Source: Actinoallomurus oryzae (GTDB lineage: Bacteria; Actinomycetota; Actinomycetes; Streptosporangiales; Streptosporangiaceae). From it: a DNA stretch of 64,000 bases. The DNA lies in assembly GCF_039541955.1 (NCBI RefSeq), contig NZ_BAABHF010000046.1:248001-312000 (forward strand). Reading direction: 5' to 3'. The notes below the pieces were generated by a model. The model searched no databases and was not told the DNA's origin. It saw nothing but the letters and a program-made list of their open reading frames with translations. Below, piece by piece: positions 1 through 8,677 of this stretch. The stretch's first letter is position 1. The number at the start of each line of letters is the position of its first letter. The position numbers and the translations under genes were made by a program.

Positions 1-6
1 TACGCT
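1..6 (+). promoter_or_regulatory. -10 element of a leaderless promoter (glutaredoxin-like gene)
   Basis: TACGCT fits TAnnnT and lies 6 nt before the ATG at 13. This spacing is expected for a leaderless mRNA. The -35 region is outside the window. Confidence 0.4.
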
Positions 7-12
7 GGCCCC

Positions 13-258
13 ATGGCCGATGACGCGCGCATCCTCCTGCTCGGCAAGCCCGGCTGCCACCTGTGCGACGACGCCCGCGAGGTGATCGTGAAGGTCGCCG
101 GCGAACTCGGCGTGACCTGGGAAGAACGCGACATCACCGCGTCGGAGGAGGACACGCGTCTCTACTGGGACCAGATCCCGGTGACGTTCGTCGACGGCGT
201 CCAGCACGACTTCTGGCGGGTCGACGAGCGTCGTCTGCGCGCGGCCCTCACGGCCTGA
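13..258 (+). CDS. Glutaredoxin-like (thioredoxin-fold) protein
   Basis: A small 81-residue cytosolic thiol-redox protein. The CxxC motif is GCHLC at residues 14-18 and a cis-proline motif (QIPVTFVDG) lies near residue 55. Both belong to the glutaredoxin/DUF836 type of thioredoxin fold, and the length is normal for that family. It lies upstream of rex on the same strand, but 411 nt of non-coding DNA with its own promoter separate them. A partly leaderless start at ATG 13 is likely. The substrate is unknown. A disulfide-reducing or redox-sensing role is inferred from the fold only. Confidence 0.85.
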   Translation: MADDARILLLGKPGCHLCDDAREVIVKVAGELGVTWEERDITASEEDTRLYWDQIPVTFVDGVQHDFWRVDERRLRAALTA

Positions 259-555
259 GCGCGAGGCGGCCGTCTTGGCCGGATGCGGTCTGCCGGTGCG
301 CGGTGCCGGTCCGGTGGGAATCGGCCCCCGCCCGCTGCCGACGTGAGTGAAACGAAGAGGTCTCCGGGACTCGAATCGACTTCTGAGGCAGGTCCGGCGG
401 CCCGGTGTCCACGGCTCCCGATGTCTGTTAGGTCACACAGCCACGCGAGGCGGGTGTGACTCGGAAGGTGCCGGGGTTCGCCGCGAGACGCCCGTGAGCT
501 GGGCAATCCGGGCGGGTCCGGACCTCTCTGGCGCACGTATGTTCGGCTCCCGACT

Positions 556-573
556 TTGTGCGCGTGTTCACAA
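556..573 (+). promoter_or_regulatory. Rex operator (ROP) in the rex-hem promoter
   Basis: TTGTGCGCGTGTTCACAA is an imperfect palindrome with outer arms TTGTG and CACAA. It matches the Streptomyces Rex site (TGTGAAC-N3-TTCACA type), with a degenerate left inner arm. It covers the -35 hexamer (TTGTGC, 556-561), which lies 17 nt before TAATCT at 579-584. Bound Rex should therefore block RNA polymerase. Autoregulation of rex and redox control of the hem genes is the inference. Confidence 0.75.
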
Positions 574-578
574 GGGCT

Positions 579-584
579 TAATCT
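579..584 (+). promoter_or_regulatory. -10 hexamer of the rex-hem promoter
   Basis: TAATCT fits TAnnnT and sits 17 nt after TTGTGC at 556-561. Transcription would begin near 591, giving a leader of about 80 nt before the rex GTG. Confidence 0.5.
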
Positions 585-669
585 GGTGGGAGTCCAGGCG
601 GTTCGTTCGCCGTGTGGCCCAGGCACCATACGGGACCGGCCGCGTGTCGAACCCCGGAAAAGCAGGCCT

Positions 670-1374
670 GTGACCCGTCGATCCACCCTCGGTGAACGGA
701 ACCGCGGCATCCCAGAAGCGACCGTGGCCCGGCTTCCGGTCTACCTGCGCGCGCTGCACGTCCTGGCCGAACGCGGTGTTGCCACCGTCTCCTCCGAAGA
801 GCTGGCCGCCGCAGCCGGCGTCAACTCCGCCAAGCTCCGCAAGGACCTGTCCCACCTGGGTTCCTACGGCACCCGAGGCGTCGGATACGAGGTGGAGTAC
901 CTCGTCTACCAGATCTCCCGCGAGCTCGGCCTGACCCAGGACTGGGCGGTCGCCATCGTCGGTATCGGTAACCTTGGTCGCGCGCTGGCCGGGTACGGCG
1001 GGTTCGCCTCGCGCGGGTTCCGCATGGCGGCGCTGCTGGACGCCGAGCCGGGGATCGTCGGGGAGGTGATCGCCGGCCTGACCGTCGAGCACATCGACGA
1101 TCTTGAGACGGTCATCAAGGACAACGGGATATCGATCGCCGTCCTGGCCGTTCCCGCGGCCGCGGCGCAGCCGGTCTGCGACAGAGTGGTGACGTCGGGG
1201 GTGACGAGCATCCTCAATTTCGCCCCTGTCGTTCTTTCTGTACCCGACGGTGTCGATGTGCGTAAGGTCGACCTGTCGATTGAGCTACAGATCCTCGCGT
1301 TCCACGAGCAGCGCAAGGCCGGTGGCCCGAGCGGCGTGGAAGAGGAGTATCTCGAGGCGGTAGAGGGCCAATGA
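670..1374 (+). CDS. rex: Redox-sensing transcriptional repressor Rex
   Basis: Rex senses the NADH/NAD+ ratio. It binds its operator when NADH is low and releases it when NADH rises. The protein from GTG 670 is 234 aa, the usual family length. The N-terminal winged helix (about residues 15-85) includes the segment SAKLRKDLSHLGSYG. A Rossmann domain follows with the dinucleotide motif VGIGNLGRAL. A longer in-frame reading from 556 would start inside the operator, so 670 is preferred. The gene is first of an operon with hemA, hemC, hemD and hemB, an order also known from Streptomyces. Its ATGA stop overlaps the start of a small coupling ORF. Confidence 0.95.
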   Translation: MTRRSTLGERNRGIPEATVARLPVYLRALHVLAERGVATVSSEELAAAAGVNSAKLRKDLSHLGSYGTRGVGYEVEYLVYQISRELGLTQDWAVAIVGIGNLGRALAGYGGFASRGFRMAALLDAEPGIVGEVIAGLTVEHIDDLETVIKDNGISIAVLAVPAAAAQPVCDRVVTSGVTSILNFAPVVLSVPDGVDVRKVDLSIELQILAFHEQRKAGGPSGVEEEYLEAVEGQ

Positions 1375-1505
1375 GCCGTACCAGCACGTCAACAGCCGCG
1401 AAAGCACGGCCCGCCGAGGCGGACCGGACCGGCCGGGGTGGTCGCGTGAGCGAGCGAATCGGTGAACACGCGCCTCAGGACGCTCTGACGAAGGAGGATT
1501 CATGA
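1371..1505 (+). CDS. MIRU-like coupling mini-ORF between rex and hemA (44 aa)
   Basis: This ORF starts at ATG 1371, overlapping the rex stop (ATGA), and ends at TGA 1503-1505, overlapping the hemA ATG at 1502. An in-frame GTG at 1446 begins VSERIGEHA, and the C-terminus is LTKEDS. The end is almost the same as those of the mini-ORFs at 32176 and 41655. ACGAAGGAGG (1488-1497), which encodes T-K-E, is also the hemA ribosome-binding site. I see no domain. It may act only as DNA or RNA that couples translation, or the peptide may be made. Confidence 0.55.
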   Translation: MSRTSTSTAAKARPAEADRTGRGGRVSERIGEHAPQDALTKEDS

Positions 1506-2770
1506 GCAGTGTCCTCGTCGTCGGGCTGAGCCACCGCAGCGCCCCCGTCACGCTGCTGGAGCGGACCGCCGTCAGCGGCGACCGGCTGGACAAGCTCCTG
1601 CACGACGTGCACCAGGCCGCGAACGTGGACGGTGTCGTCGTCGTCTCGACGTGCAACCGGATCGAGGTCTACGCCGACGTCGAGAAGTTCCACGCCGGTG
1701 TCTCCTCGATCTCCGAACTGCTCTCGCGCCATTCCGACGTGCCGCTGGACGAGCTGTCCAAGCACCTTTACGTCCACTACGAAGAACGCGCGGTCCAGCA
1801 CATCTTCTCCGTGGCCTGCGGGCTGGACTCGATGGTCGTCGGCGAGGGCCAGATCCTCGGCCAGCTGCGCACCGCGCTCAAGGCCGCCCAGGCGAACGAC
1901 ACCGTCGACCGGGCCCTCAACGAGCTCGTGCAGCAGGCGCTGCGGGTCGGCAAGCGGGCGCGCAACGAGACCGGCATCGACCGGGCCGGCGCCTCCCTGG
2001 TCAGCGTGGGGCTCGGCCGGGCCGGTTCGCTGGAGGGCCGGCGGGCGCTGGTCGTGGGCGCCGGGTCGATGAGCGGCCTGGCGGTCGCCACCCTCGCCCG
2101 CGGGGGCATCGGCGAGATCGTCATCGCCAACCGCACCTACGAGCGCGGCGCGCACCTGGCGCGTTCGGCCGAGGTGCCGGCGCGGGCGATCGAGCTGGCG
2201 GACCTGCGGCAGGCGATGTCCGAGGCCGACATCATCGTCTCCTGCACGGGTGCCACCGGTCTGGTGATCACGCCGGACATGGTCGACGGACCGGCGTTCC
2301 TGCTGGACCTGGCGCTGCCGCACGACGTGGACCCGGCCGTACGCGACCTGCCGGGCGTCACCCTGGTCGCCCTGGACGGCCTGCGGGACGCCGACGACGC
2401 CCCGGCCGCGGGCGACATCGAGGCCGTACGCCGGATCGTCTGCGAGGAGGTCCAGGCGTTCCAGCTCGGCCTGGTCGCGGCGACCGTCGCGCCGACCGTG
2501 GTGGCGCTGCGCAGCAAGGCGGCCGAGGTGGTCGACGCCGAGCTGGGTCGGCTGGGCGGGCGCCTGCCGGGCCTGGACGACAAGGCGCGCGAGGAGATCG
2601 CCCAGACCGTGCGCCGCGTCGTCGACAAGCTGCTGCACGCGCCGACCGTACGCGTCAAGGAGCTCGCCGCCTCGCCCGGCGGCGACACCTACACCGAGGC
2701 CCTGCGCGAGCTGTTCGATCTCGATCCCAAGGCTCCGGAGGCCGTGATCCGGGCGGAGGACGTTCTGTGA
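1502..2770 (+). CDS. hemA: Glutamyl-tRNA reductase
   Basis: HemA reduces glutamyl-tRNA(Glu) with NADPH to glutamate-1-semialdehyde, the first committed step of C5 haem synthesis. The 422-aa length is normal. The catalytic cysteine lies in VVSTCNRIEVY near residue 50. The NADPH-binding motif is GAGSMSGLAVATLARGG, followed by a C-terminal dimerisation helix. The start is set by AAGGAGG just upstream of ATG 1502. The stop overlaps the hemC GTG, so the two genes are translationally coupled. The product feeds HemL, encoded at 7280. Confidence 0.96.
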   Translation: MSSVLVVGLSHRSAPVTLLERTAVSGDRLDKLLHDVHQAANVDGVVVVSTCNRIEVYADVEKFHAGVSSISELLSRHSDVPLDELSKHLYVHYEERAVQHIFSVACGLDSMVVGEGQILGQLRTALKAAQANDTVDRALNELVQQALRVGKRARNETGIDRAGASLVSVGLGRAGSLEGRRALVVGAGSMSGLAVATLARGGIGEIVIANRTYERGAHLARSAEVPARAIELADLRQAMSEADIIVSCTGATGLVITPDMVDGPAFLLDLALPHDVDPAVRDLPGVTLVALDGLRDADDAPAAGDIEAVRRIVCEEVQAFQLGLVAATVAPTVVALRSKAAEVVDAELGRLGGRLPGLDDKAREEIAQTVRRVVDKLLHAPTVRVKELAASPGGDTYTEALRELFDLDPKAPEAVIRAEDVL

Positions 2771-3672
2771 GATTCACTTTGGGGACGCGCCGCAGCCTGA
2801 TGGCGATGACGCAGTCGGGTCTGGTCGCCGACGCCCTGACCGAGCGCACCGGCCACGAGGTCGAGCTCGTGGGCGTCACGACGGAGGGCGACGTCTCCAA
2901 GGCCAACCTGGCGCAGATCGGCGGCACGGGCGTGTTCGTCAACGCGCTGCGCCAGAAGGTGCTCGACGGCGAGATCGACTTCGCCGTCCACTCGCTGAAG
3001 GACCTGCCGACGGCGCCCGCCGAGGGCATCGCCCTGGCGGCCGTACCGGCTCGTGACGACCCGCGCGACGCCCTGTGCGGGGACGCGAAACTGGCCGACC
3101 TGCCGCGCGGCGCGCGGATCGGCACCGGATCGCCGCGCCGGATGGCGCAGCTGCGCGCGCTGCGGCACGACCTGGAGGTCGTCCCGATCCGCGGCAACGC
3201 CGACACACGCCTGCGCAAGGTGACCTCCGGCGAGTTCGACGCGATCGTGCTCGCCTACTCCGGGCTGACGAGGATCGACCGGCTGGACGCGGTGTCGGAG
3301 ATCTTCGACCCGGAACAGATGCTGCCGGCGCCCGGCCAGGGCGCCCTGGCGGTCGAGTGCCGGGCCGACCGCGCCGATCTTCTTCAGATCCTCGCGGCCC
3401 TCGACGACCACGCGAGCCGTACGGCGGTCACCGCCGAGCGCGCCCTGCTCGCCGAGCTCGAGGCGGGCTGTTCCGCCCCGGTGGGCGCATACGCTGCTCT
3501 GGAAGAACGAACACTGCATCTGATCGGAGTCGTGGCCGGGTACGACGGTGAACGACAGGTCCGATTGTCGGTAAGCGGCCACCCTGACCTGGCCGAGCGG
3601 CTGGGACGCGACCTCGCGGCCCGGATGATCGCCAAGGGGGCCGACCAGTTGATGGGGGAGCGCACATCTTGA
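2767..3672 (+). CDS. hemC: Hydroxymethylbilane synthase (porphobilinogen deaminase)
   Basis: HemC polymerises four porphobilinogens to hydroxymethylbilane. The protein from GTG 2767 is 301 aa and begins VRFTLGTRRSLMAMTQ, matching the family's GTRxSxLAxxQ start. The dipyrromethane cofactor cysteine is in ELEAGCSAPVGAY. The start codon overlaps the hemA TGA (GTGA). The stop overlaps the TTG of hemD, so three consecutive hem genes are coupled. A much longer in-frame reading extends back across hemA and is a shadow. Confidence 0.95.
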   Translation: MRFTLGTRRSLMAMTQSGLVADALTERTGHEVELVGVTTEGDVSKANLAQIGGTGVFVNALRQKVLDGEIDFAVHSLKDLPTAPAEGIALAAVPARDDPRDALCGDAKLADLPRGARIGTGSPRRMAQLRALRHDLEVVPIRGNADTRLRKVTSGEFDAIVLAYSGLTRIDRLDAVSEIFDPEQMLPAPGQGALAVECRADRADLLQILAALDDHASRTAVTAERALLAELEAGCSAPVGAYAALEERTLHLIGVVAGYDGERQVRLSVSGHPDLAERLGRDLAARMIAKGADQLMGERTS

Positions 3673-5267
3673 GCCCCGCGAGCAAGAGCCCGGCCGCCGT
3701 GAGCGGCGCGTCCCGTACCGGCAAGAAGCCGGCCGGGCAGCCGGGCATGGTGGCTTTTGTCGGTGTCGGCCCGGGAGACCCGGAGCTGCTAACGCTGCGG
3801 GCCATGCGATTGCTCGGCGCGGCCGACGTCATCGTGGTGCACGAGGCCACGGCCTCGCGGTTCCGCGAGCACTTCAACCCGGCCGCCGAGATCGTCGAGC
3901 CCGGCGCGGTCAACCCGGTCACTCTGGCCCGCTCGGCCGGCCTGGTGGCGCGGGTCTTCCTCGGCGACCCGGGCGTCGCGTCGGTGATGGCCGATGAGGC
4001 CAGGGCCTGCATCAAGGCGAACGTCCCGTTCGAGATCGTCCCCGGCATCTCGGCGATCACCGGGGTGCCCGCCTACACCGGCATCCCGCTGACCGACGGC
4101 AAGCACCGCGACGTCACCGTGGTCGACGCGCAGGAGGGCGGCGTCGACTGGAGCGCCTACTCCAGCGCCTCGACCTTGGTCATCCTCGGCGCGGAGAACA
4201 CCATCGGCGAGGTGGCCAAGGGCCTGATCGCCGCCGGCCGGCCCGACACCACGCCGGTCACGGTCACCTCCATGGGCACCACGACCGAGCAGTACACCGT
4301 GGCCTCCACGCTCGCTCGCGTGGCCTCCGCCGCCAAGAACCTCGACGCGCCCGCCCTGATCGTCGTCGGCGACGTCGTCGGCTGGCGGGAGAAGCTGTCC
4401 TGGTTCGAGACCAAGCCGCTGTTCGGCTGGCGCGTGCTCGTGCCCCGCACCAAAGAGCAGGCCGCCTCGCTGTCGGAACAGCTCCGCTCGTACGGCGCGG
4501 TGCCCGAGGAGGTGCCGACGATCTCCGTCGAGCCCCCTCGCACTCCGCAACAGATGGAACGTGCCGTCAAGGGTCTCGTCACCGGGCGTTACGAGTGGGT
4601 CGTGTTCACCTCGGCCAACGCCGTGCGCGCCGTGCGCGAGCGGTTCGAGCAGTACGGCCTGGACGCCCGTGCCTTCGCCGGTCTGAAGGTCGCGGCGGTC
4701 GGCGAGCAGACCGCCGCCTCGCTGGTGGAGTTCGGCGTACGGCCCGACCTGATGCCGAGCGGCCAGCAGTCCTCCGAGGGGCTCTTGGAGGTCTGGCCGC
4801 CGTACGACAAGGACCTGGACCCGATCAACCGGGTGCTGCTGCCGCGCGCCGACATCGCGACCGAGACGCTCGTCGCCGGGCTGACCGAGCTGGGCTGGGA
4901 GTGCGACGACGTCACGGCCTACCGCACCGTGCGCGCCGCGCCGCCGCCGCAGCCGATCCGTGAGTCGATCAAGGGCGGCGGGTTCGACGCCGTGCTGTTC
5001 ACCTCCTCCTCGACGGTCCGCAACCTCATCGGCATCGCCGGCAAGCCGCACAACGTGACCGTCATCGCCGTGATCGGCCCGCAGACGGCCAAGACGGCCG
5101 AGGAGTACGGCCTGCGCGTCGACGTGACCGCGGACAAACCGTCGGCCAGTGCCCTCGCCGAGGCTCTGGCGGAGTACGGTGCCAAGCGCCGGGCCGCCCA
5201 GGTCGAGGCCGGCGACCCGCTGCGCAAGCCCAGTGAGATGCGGCGCGGAGCGCGTCGCCGAAAGTAG
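3669..5267 (+). CDS. hemD: Bifunctional uroporphyrinogen-III C-methyltransferase / uroporphyrinogen-III synthase
   Basis: This is a 532-aa fusion. The N-terminal half (about residues 15-255) is an SAM-dependent SUMT/CobA-type methyltransferase, with GVGPGDPELLTLRAMRLL near the start and a GISAITGVPAYTGIPLT segment. The C-terminal half (about 260-500) is HemD, which cyclises hydroxymethylbilane to uroporphyrinogen III. The fusion is common in actinobacteria and joins the branch to sirohaem/cobalamin with the haem path. The TTG start at 3669 overlaps the hemC stop. The last 30 residues are basic and probably a disordered tail. Confidence 0.93.
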   Translation: MSPASKSPAAVSGASRTGKKPAGQPGMVAFVGVGPGDPELLTLRAMRLLGAADVIVVHEATASRFREHFNPAAEIVEPGAVNPVTLARSAGLVARVFLGDPGVASVMADEARACIKANVPFEIVPGISAITGVPAYTGIPLTDGKHRDVTVVDAQEGGVDWSAYSSASTLVILGAENTIGEVAKGLIAAGRPDTTPVTVTSMGTTTEQYTVASTLARVASAAKNLDAPALIVVGDVVGWREKLSWFETKPLFGWRVLVPRTKEQAASLSEQLRSYGAVPEEVPTISVEPPRTPQQMERAVKGLVTGRYEWVVFTSANAVRAVRERFEQYGLDARAFAGLKVAAVGEQTAASLVEFGVRPDLMPSGQQSSEGLLEVWPPYDKDLDPINRVLLPRADIATETLVAGLTELGWECDDVTAYRTVRAAPPPQPIRESIKGGGFDAVLFTSSSTVRNLIGIAGKPHNVTVIAVIGPQTAKTAEEYGLRVDVTADKPSASALAEALAEYGAKRRAAQVEAGDPLRKPSEMRRGARRRK

Positions 5268-5287
5268 CCGCTCGAGAGAAGGTCGCA

Positions 5288-6277
5288 GTGTCCGCGCAGT
5301 TCCCCGTCGTACGTCCCCGGCGGCTTCGCCGAACCCCCGCGATGCGCCGGCTGGTCGCCGAGGCCCAGGTACGGCCCAGCGACCTCGTGCTGCCGCTGTT
5401 CGTCAAGGAGGGCATCGCCGAGCCGCAGCCGATCGGCTCCATGCCGGGCGTGGTGCAGCACACGCGCGACACCCTGCGCAAGGCCGCCCACGAGGCGGTG
5501 GAGGCCGGCGTCGGCGGGCTGATCCTCTTCGGCATCCCGGCGGTCAAGGACGGCCGGGGCTCGGGCGCGGACGACCCGGCGGGCATCGTGCAGAAGGCCC
5601 TGCGCGACCTGTCGTCGGAGGTCGGCGACGCGACGGTGATCATGGCCGACCTGTGCCTCGACGAGTACACCGACCACGGGCACTGCGGCATCCTCACCTC
5701 CTCCGGCGAGGTGGACAACGACGCGACGCTGGAGCGCTACGCCTCGATCGCCGCGGCGCAGGCCGCCGCGGGCGCGGAGGTCGTCGCGCCGAGCGGCATG
5801 ATGGACGGGCAGGTCGGGGCGATTCGCTCCGCCCTGGACAAGGCCGGCTACTCCGGTGTGTCGATCATGGCCTACGCCGCGAAGTACGCCTCGGCCTTCT
5901 ACGGGCCGTTCCGCGAGGCGGCCGAGTGCGCGCCCCAGTTCGGCGACCGCGCGGCGTACCAGCAGGACCCGGCCAACGCCGAGGAGGCCCTGCGCGAGGT
6001 GATGCTCGATCTCGACGAGGGCGCCGACATGGTCATGGTCAAGCCCGCGCTGACCTACCTCGACATCATCCGCCGGGTCCGCGACTCGGTCCGCGTTCCG
6101 GTCGCGGCGTACCAGGTCAGCGGCGAGTACGCCATGGTCGAGGCGGCCGCCGCCCAGGGCTGGGTGGACCGCGGGCGCATCATCGAGGAGACGCTGACCT
6201 CGATCCGCCGCGCCGGCGCGGACATCATCCTGACCTACTGGGCCACCGAGTTCGGCCGGTCGCTCGCCGGGCGTTGA
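5288..6277 (+). CDS. hemB: Porphobilinogen synthase (delta-aminolevulinate dehydratase)
   Basis: HemB condenses two 5-aminolevulinates to porphobilinogen. The 329-aa length is normal. Schiff-base lysines lie in YAAKYASAFYGPF and MVKPALTYLDII. The metal-site segment is DLCLDEYTDHGHCG. It has cysteine at the first and third Zn-ligand positions and Asp at the second, intermediate between the Zn and Mg types. The GTG at 5288 follows GAGAAGG. The gene is last in the rex-hem operon, 20 nt after hemD. The stop lies in a short tandem repeat. Confidence 0.95.
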   Translation: MSAQFPVVRPRRLRRTPAMRRLVAEAQVRPSDLVLPLFVKEGIAEPQPIGSMPGVVQHTRDTLRKAAHEAVEAGVGGLILFGIPAVKDGRGSGADDPAGIVQKALRDLSSEVGDATVIMADLCLDEYTDHGHCGILTSSGEVDNDATLERYASIAAAQAAAGAEVVAPSGMMDGQVGAIRSALDKAGYSGVSIMAYAAKYASAFYGPFREAAECAPQFGDRAAYQQDPANAEEALREVMLDLDEGADMVMVKPALTYLDIIRRVRDSVRVPVAAYQVSGEYAMVEAAAAQGWVDRGRIIEETLTSIRRAGADIILTYWATEFGRSLAGR

Positions 6278-6315
6278 CGGACGCCTGGCGTTGACGGTCG
6301 CCGGGCGTACGTCGC
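6265..6315 (+). repeat. 17-bp tandem repeat, about three units, over the hemB stop
   Basis: CGCCGGGCGTTGACGGA (6265-6281), CGCCTGGCGTTGACGGT (6282-6298) and a diverged third unit beginning CGCCGGGCGTACG (6299). The first unit contains the hemB TGA, so the gene end has been duplicated downstream. Confidence 0.7.
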
Positions 6316-6541
6316 ATCACTGGGTCGAGGGTCGCTGAGAGGCCGGGTCGGCCTCCGTGACGACCCGAACCCAGAGCGTCCTTGCATCGTTCCGCACGGC
6401 TCTATCACGCCGCTCTCAAGCGGCTATGAGGCGTGCCCGGCCACCGTGCTCAGGTCACGTGTTCGCGGCTATCCCGGGGTTGTCGCAACCGCTCGTACAC
6501 CGCCACGTCATCATCGAAGGTAAGAGGGTGGAGGGGGAGCG
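6316..6541. other. Intergenic region after hemB
   Basis: No supported gene. A small hairpin (GAGGCC / GGCCTC, 6339-6355, 5-nt loop) may help terminate the hem operon, but no T-tract follows. The last 12 nt hold the ribosome-binding site of the next gene (GGAGGGGGAG). Confidence 0.4.
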
Positions 6542-7219
6542 ATGTTGGACACATCCGTCAAGAAGTCCGTCGCGCGGTCTGGTGGCAGGCATTCCGGCAA
6601 ACAGTCGGCGAAGCGGCAAAAAGTGCATATGGGGGCCGCAGCTCAGCAGTACGCGGCCCTCGGCTGGCCCTGTTGTCCCGGCGCGCATCCGGCCACCGAC
6701 GGGACGCGCGCCTGCTCGTGCGACCGGATCGGCTGCCCGTCGCCGGGCGCTCATCCGTCGTCGCAGGTATGGAAGTTGCAGGCCACGGTCGACGCCGACC
6801 GCGTCGGCCAGTGGTGGAACACCACGCCCGAGGCGAACATCATCCTGCCGACCGGCCGGGTCTTCGACGTCTTCGACGTGCCGGCGGAGGCCGGGCGGCT
6901 GGCGCTGGCCCGGATGGAGCGCGACGAGGTACCGATCGGCCCGGTCGCCGCGATGGGCGACGAGCGCTATCTGTTCTTCGTCGCGACGAGGGGAGCACCG
7001 GAGGACGAGGACGAGTGGTGGTCCTGCCACCTGGACACGGTGCCGGAGAGCGTCGAGGAGACCCCGGGCATGCGCTGGCACTGCCGTGACAGCTACGTCG
7101 TGGCGCCGCCGTCGGCGCTGCCGTTCGGCCGCGAGGTGAGCTGGGTCGCCTTCCCGGAGAACGCCGCCCTGCCCGACCCTCTCCGCGTTCTGGAGATCCT
7201 CGCCGACGTCTGCGAGTGA
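6542..7219 (+). CDS. Prim-pol (bifunctional DNA primase/polymerase N-terminal) domain protein
   Basis: A 225-aa protein consisting mainly of an AEP-type prim-pol N-terminal domain. It has the typical opening AAQQYAALGWPCCPGAHP, the cysteine-rich segment ACSCDRIGCPSPGAHP and a core strand LPTGRVFDVFDVP. The expected DxD metal pair reads as D-V-F-D, so catalytic competence is uncertain. The start at ATG 6542 has a strong GGAGGGGGAG site. In actinobacteria such genes are often found near hemL, which is 60 nt downstream here. No helicase or replication partner is nearby. Function unknown. Confidence 0.75.
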   Translation: MLDTSVKKSVARSGGRHSGKQSAKRQKVHMGAAAQQYAALGWPCCPGAHPATDGTRACSCDRIGCPSPGAHPSSQVWKLQATVDADRVGQWWNTTPEANIILPTGRVFDVFDVPAEAGRLALARMERDEVPIGPVAAMGDERYLFFVATRGAPEDEDEWWSCHLDTVPESVEETPGMRWHCRDSYVVAPPSALPFGREVSWVAFPENAALPDPLRVLEILADVCE

Positions 7220-7279
7220 CACCGTGGGCGGGGGTGGGTCCCGTCGTCGGGCGGGTTCTGGTCTGGGAGACTCGATGGC

Positions 7280-8569
7280 GTGACTTCGGATCGGATATCG
7301 CAGGATCTGTTCGCGCGAGCGGGGGCGGTCGTGCCGGGCGGCGTCAACTCGCCGGTGCGCGCCTTCGGCGCCGTCGGCGGCACGCCGCGTTTCATCGCGT
7401 CCGCTCGCGGGCCGTACCTCACCGACGCCGACGGCAACGAGTACGTCGACCTGATCTGCTCGTGGGGGCCGATGATCCTCGGTCACGCCCATCCGGCCGT
7501 GGTGGAGGCCGTCCAGCGCGCCGCCGCGCTCGGCACGTCGTACGGCGCGCCCACCCAGGGCGAGGTCGAGCTGGCCGAGGAGATCGTCGCGCGGGCGCCG
7601 GTCGAGCAGGTCCGGCTCGTCAACTCCGGCACCGAGGCCACCATGTCGGCGATCCGGCTGGCGCGCGGCTTCACCGGCCGATCCAAGATCGTGAAGTTCT
7701 CCGGCTGCTACCACGGCCACGCCGACGGCCTGCTGGCGTCGGCCGGTTCGGGCGTGGCGACGTTCGGCCTGCCCGACTCGCCGGGCGTCACCGGCGCGGC
7801 GACCGCGGACACCATCGTGCTCGGCTACAACGACCTGTCCGCGGTCGAGGAGGCCTTCGCCGCGAACGGCGACGAGATCGCCTGCGTCATCACCGAGGCG
7901 TGCCCGGCGAACATGGGCATCGTGCCGCCGCGCGACGACTTCAACCTGCGGCTGAAGGCTCTGTGCACGCAGTACGGGGCGCTGCTGATCATGGACGAGG
8001 TGCTGACCGGCTTCCGCGTGTCGCGGTCGGGCTGGTACGGCATCGACGGCGTGGCCGGCGACCTGGTGACGTTCGGAAAGGTCATGGGCGGCGGGCTGCC
8101 CGCGGCGGCGTTCGGCGGCCGGGCCGACATCATGGCGAAGCTGGCCCCGGCCGGCCCGGTCTACCAGGCCGGCACACTGTCGGGTAACCCGCTGGCCACG
8201 GCGGCCGGCCTGGCCACGCTGCGGGGCGCGACCGACGAGGTGTACGCCCGGGTCGACCACGCGGCGGAGACGGTGGCCGGCCTCGCGACCGCCGCACTGG
8301 CCAAGGAGGGCGTGCCGCACCGGCTCCAGACCGCGGGCAACCTGTTCTCGATCTTCTTCGCCGACGGCGAGGTGCGCGACTTCGCCGCCGCCCAGCGCCA
8401 GGACACCAAGCGGTACGCGGCGTTCTTCCACACCGCGCTGGAACACGGCGTCCACCTGCCCCCGTCGTCCTACGAGGCGTGGTTCCTGTCGGCCGCGCAC
8501 GACGACGCGGCGCTCGAACGCATCGCCGAGGCGCTGCCCCACGCGGCGAGGGCCGCCGCGGAGGCCTGA
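7280..8569 (+). CDS. hemL: Glutamate-1-semialdehyde 2,1-aminomutase
   Basis: A PLP enzyme that moves the amino group of glutamate-1-semialdehyde to make 5-aminolevulinate, the substrate of HemB. The 429-aa length is typical. Motifs seen: PGGVNSPVRAFGAVGG near the N-terminus, VNSGTEATMSAIRLAR, and the PLP lysine in LVTFGKVMGGGLPAAAFGG. GTG 7280 is chosen because the family start (DRISQDLFARAGAVVPGGVNSPVRAF) follows it directly. It completes the C5 pathway together with hemA and hemB upstream. Confidence 0.95.
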   Translation: MTSDRISQDLFARAGAVVPGGVNSPVRAFGAVGGTPRFIASARGPYLTDADGNEYVDLICSWGPMILGHAHPAVVEAVQRAAALGTSYGAPTQGEVELAEEIVARAPVEQVRLVNSGTEATMSAIRLARGFTGRSKIVKFSGCYHGHADGLLASAGSGVATFGLPDSPGVTGAATADTIVLGYNDLSAVEEAFAANGDEIACVITEACPANMGIVPPRDDFNLRLKALCTQYGALLIMDEVLTGFRVSRSGWYGIDGVAGDLVTFGKVMGGGLPAAAFGGRADIMAKLAPAGPVYQAGTLSGNPLATAAGLATLRGATDEVYARVDHAAETVAGLATAALAKEGVPHRLQTAGNLFSIFFADGEVRDFAAAQRQDTKRYAAFFHTALEHGVHLPPSSYEAWFLSAAHDDAALERIAEALPHAARAAAEA

Positions 8570-8660
8570 AGGCCGTCCCGCCGCGCCCGGCAGGCCCTCA
8601 CCCGCGTCAAGCGAGGCCTGTTCCGTTGCCGGATGAACCATCCCCGGCCGTAGCCGTAGG

Positions 8661-8672
8661 CCCCTATAGGGG
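8661..8672. promoter_or_regulatory. 12-bp perfect palindrome over a ribosome-binding site
   Basis: CCCCTATAGGGG ends 5 nt before GTG 8678, and its right half supplies AGGGG, the likely Shine-Dalgarno sequence. It could be an operator or could hide the site in RNA. There is no further evidence. Confidence 0.35.
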
Positions 8673-8677
8673 TTTCA

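Larger units (their letters stand above)
259..669. other. Intergenic region carrying the rex promoter
   Basis: A 411-nt stretch with no convincing gene. Reading frames that cross it show no family signature. Its 3' part holds the Rex operator (556-573) and a -10 hexamer at 579-584. I see nothing recognisable in 259-540. Confidence 0.6.

Noticed and set aside
1651..2766. Long + frame across hemA that merges into hemC
   Set aside because: The part before 2767 is Arg/Gly/Ala-rich shadow sequence with no family match; HemC starts at GTG 2767.
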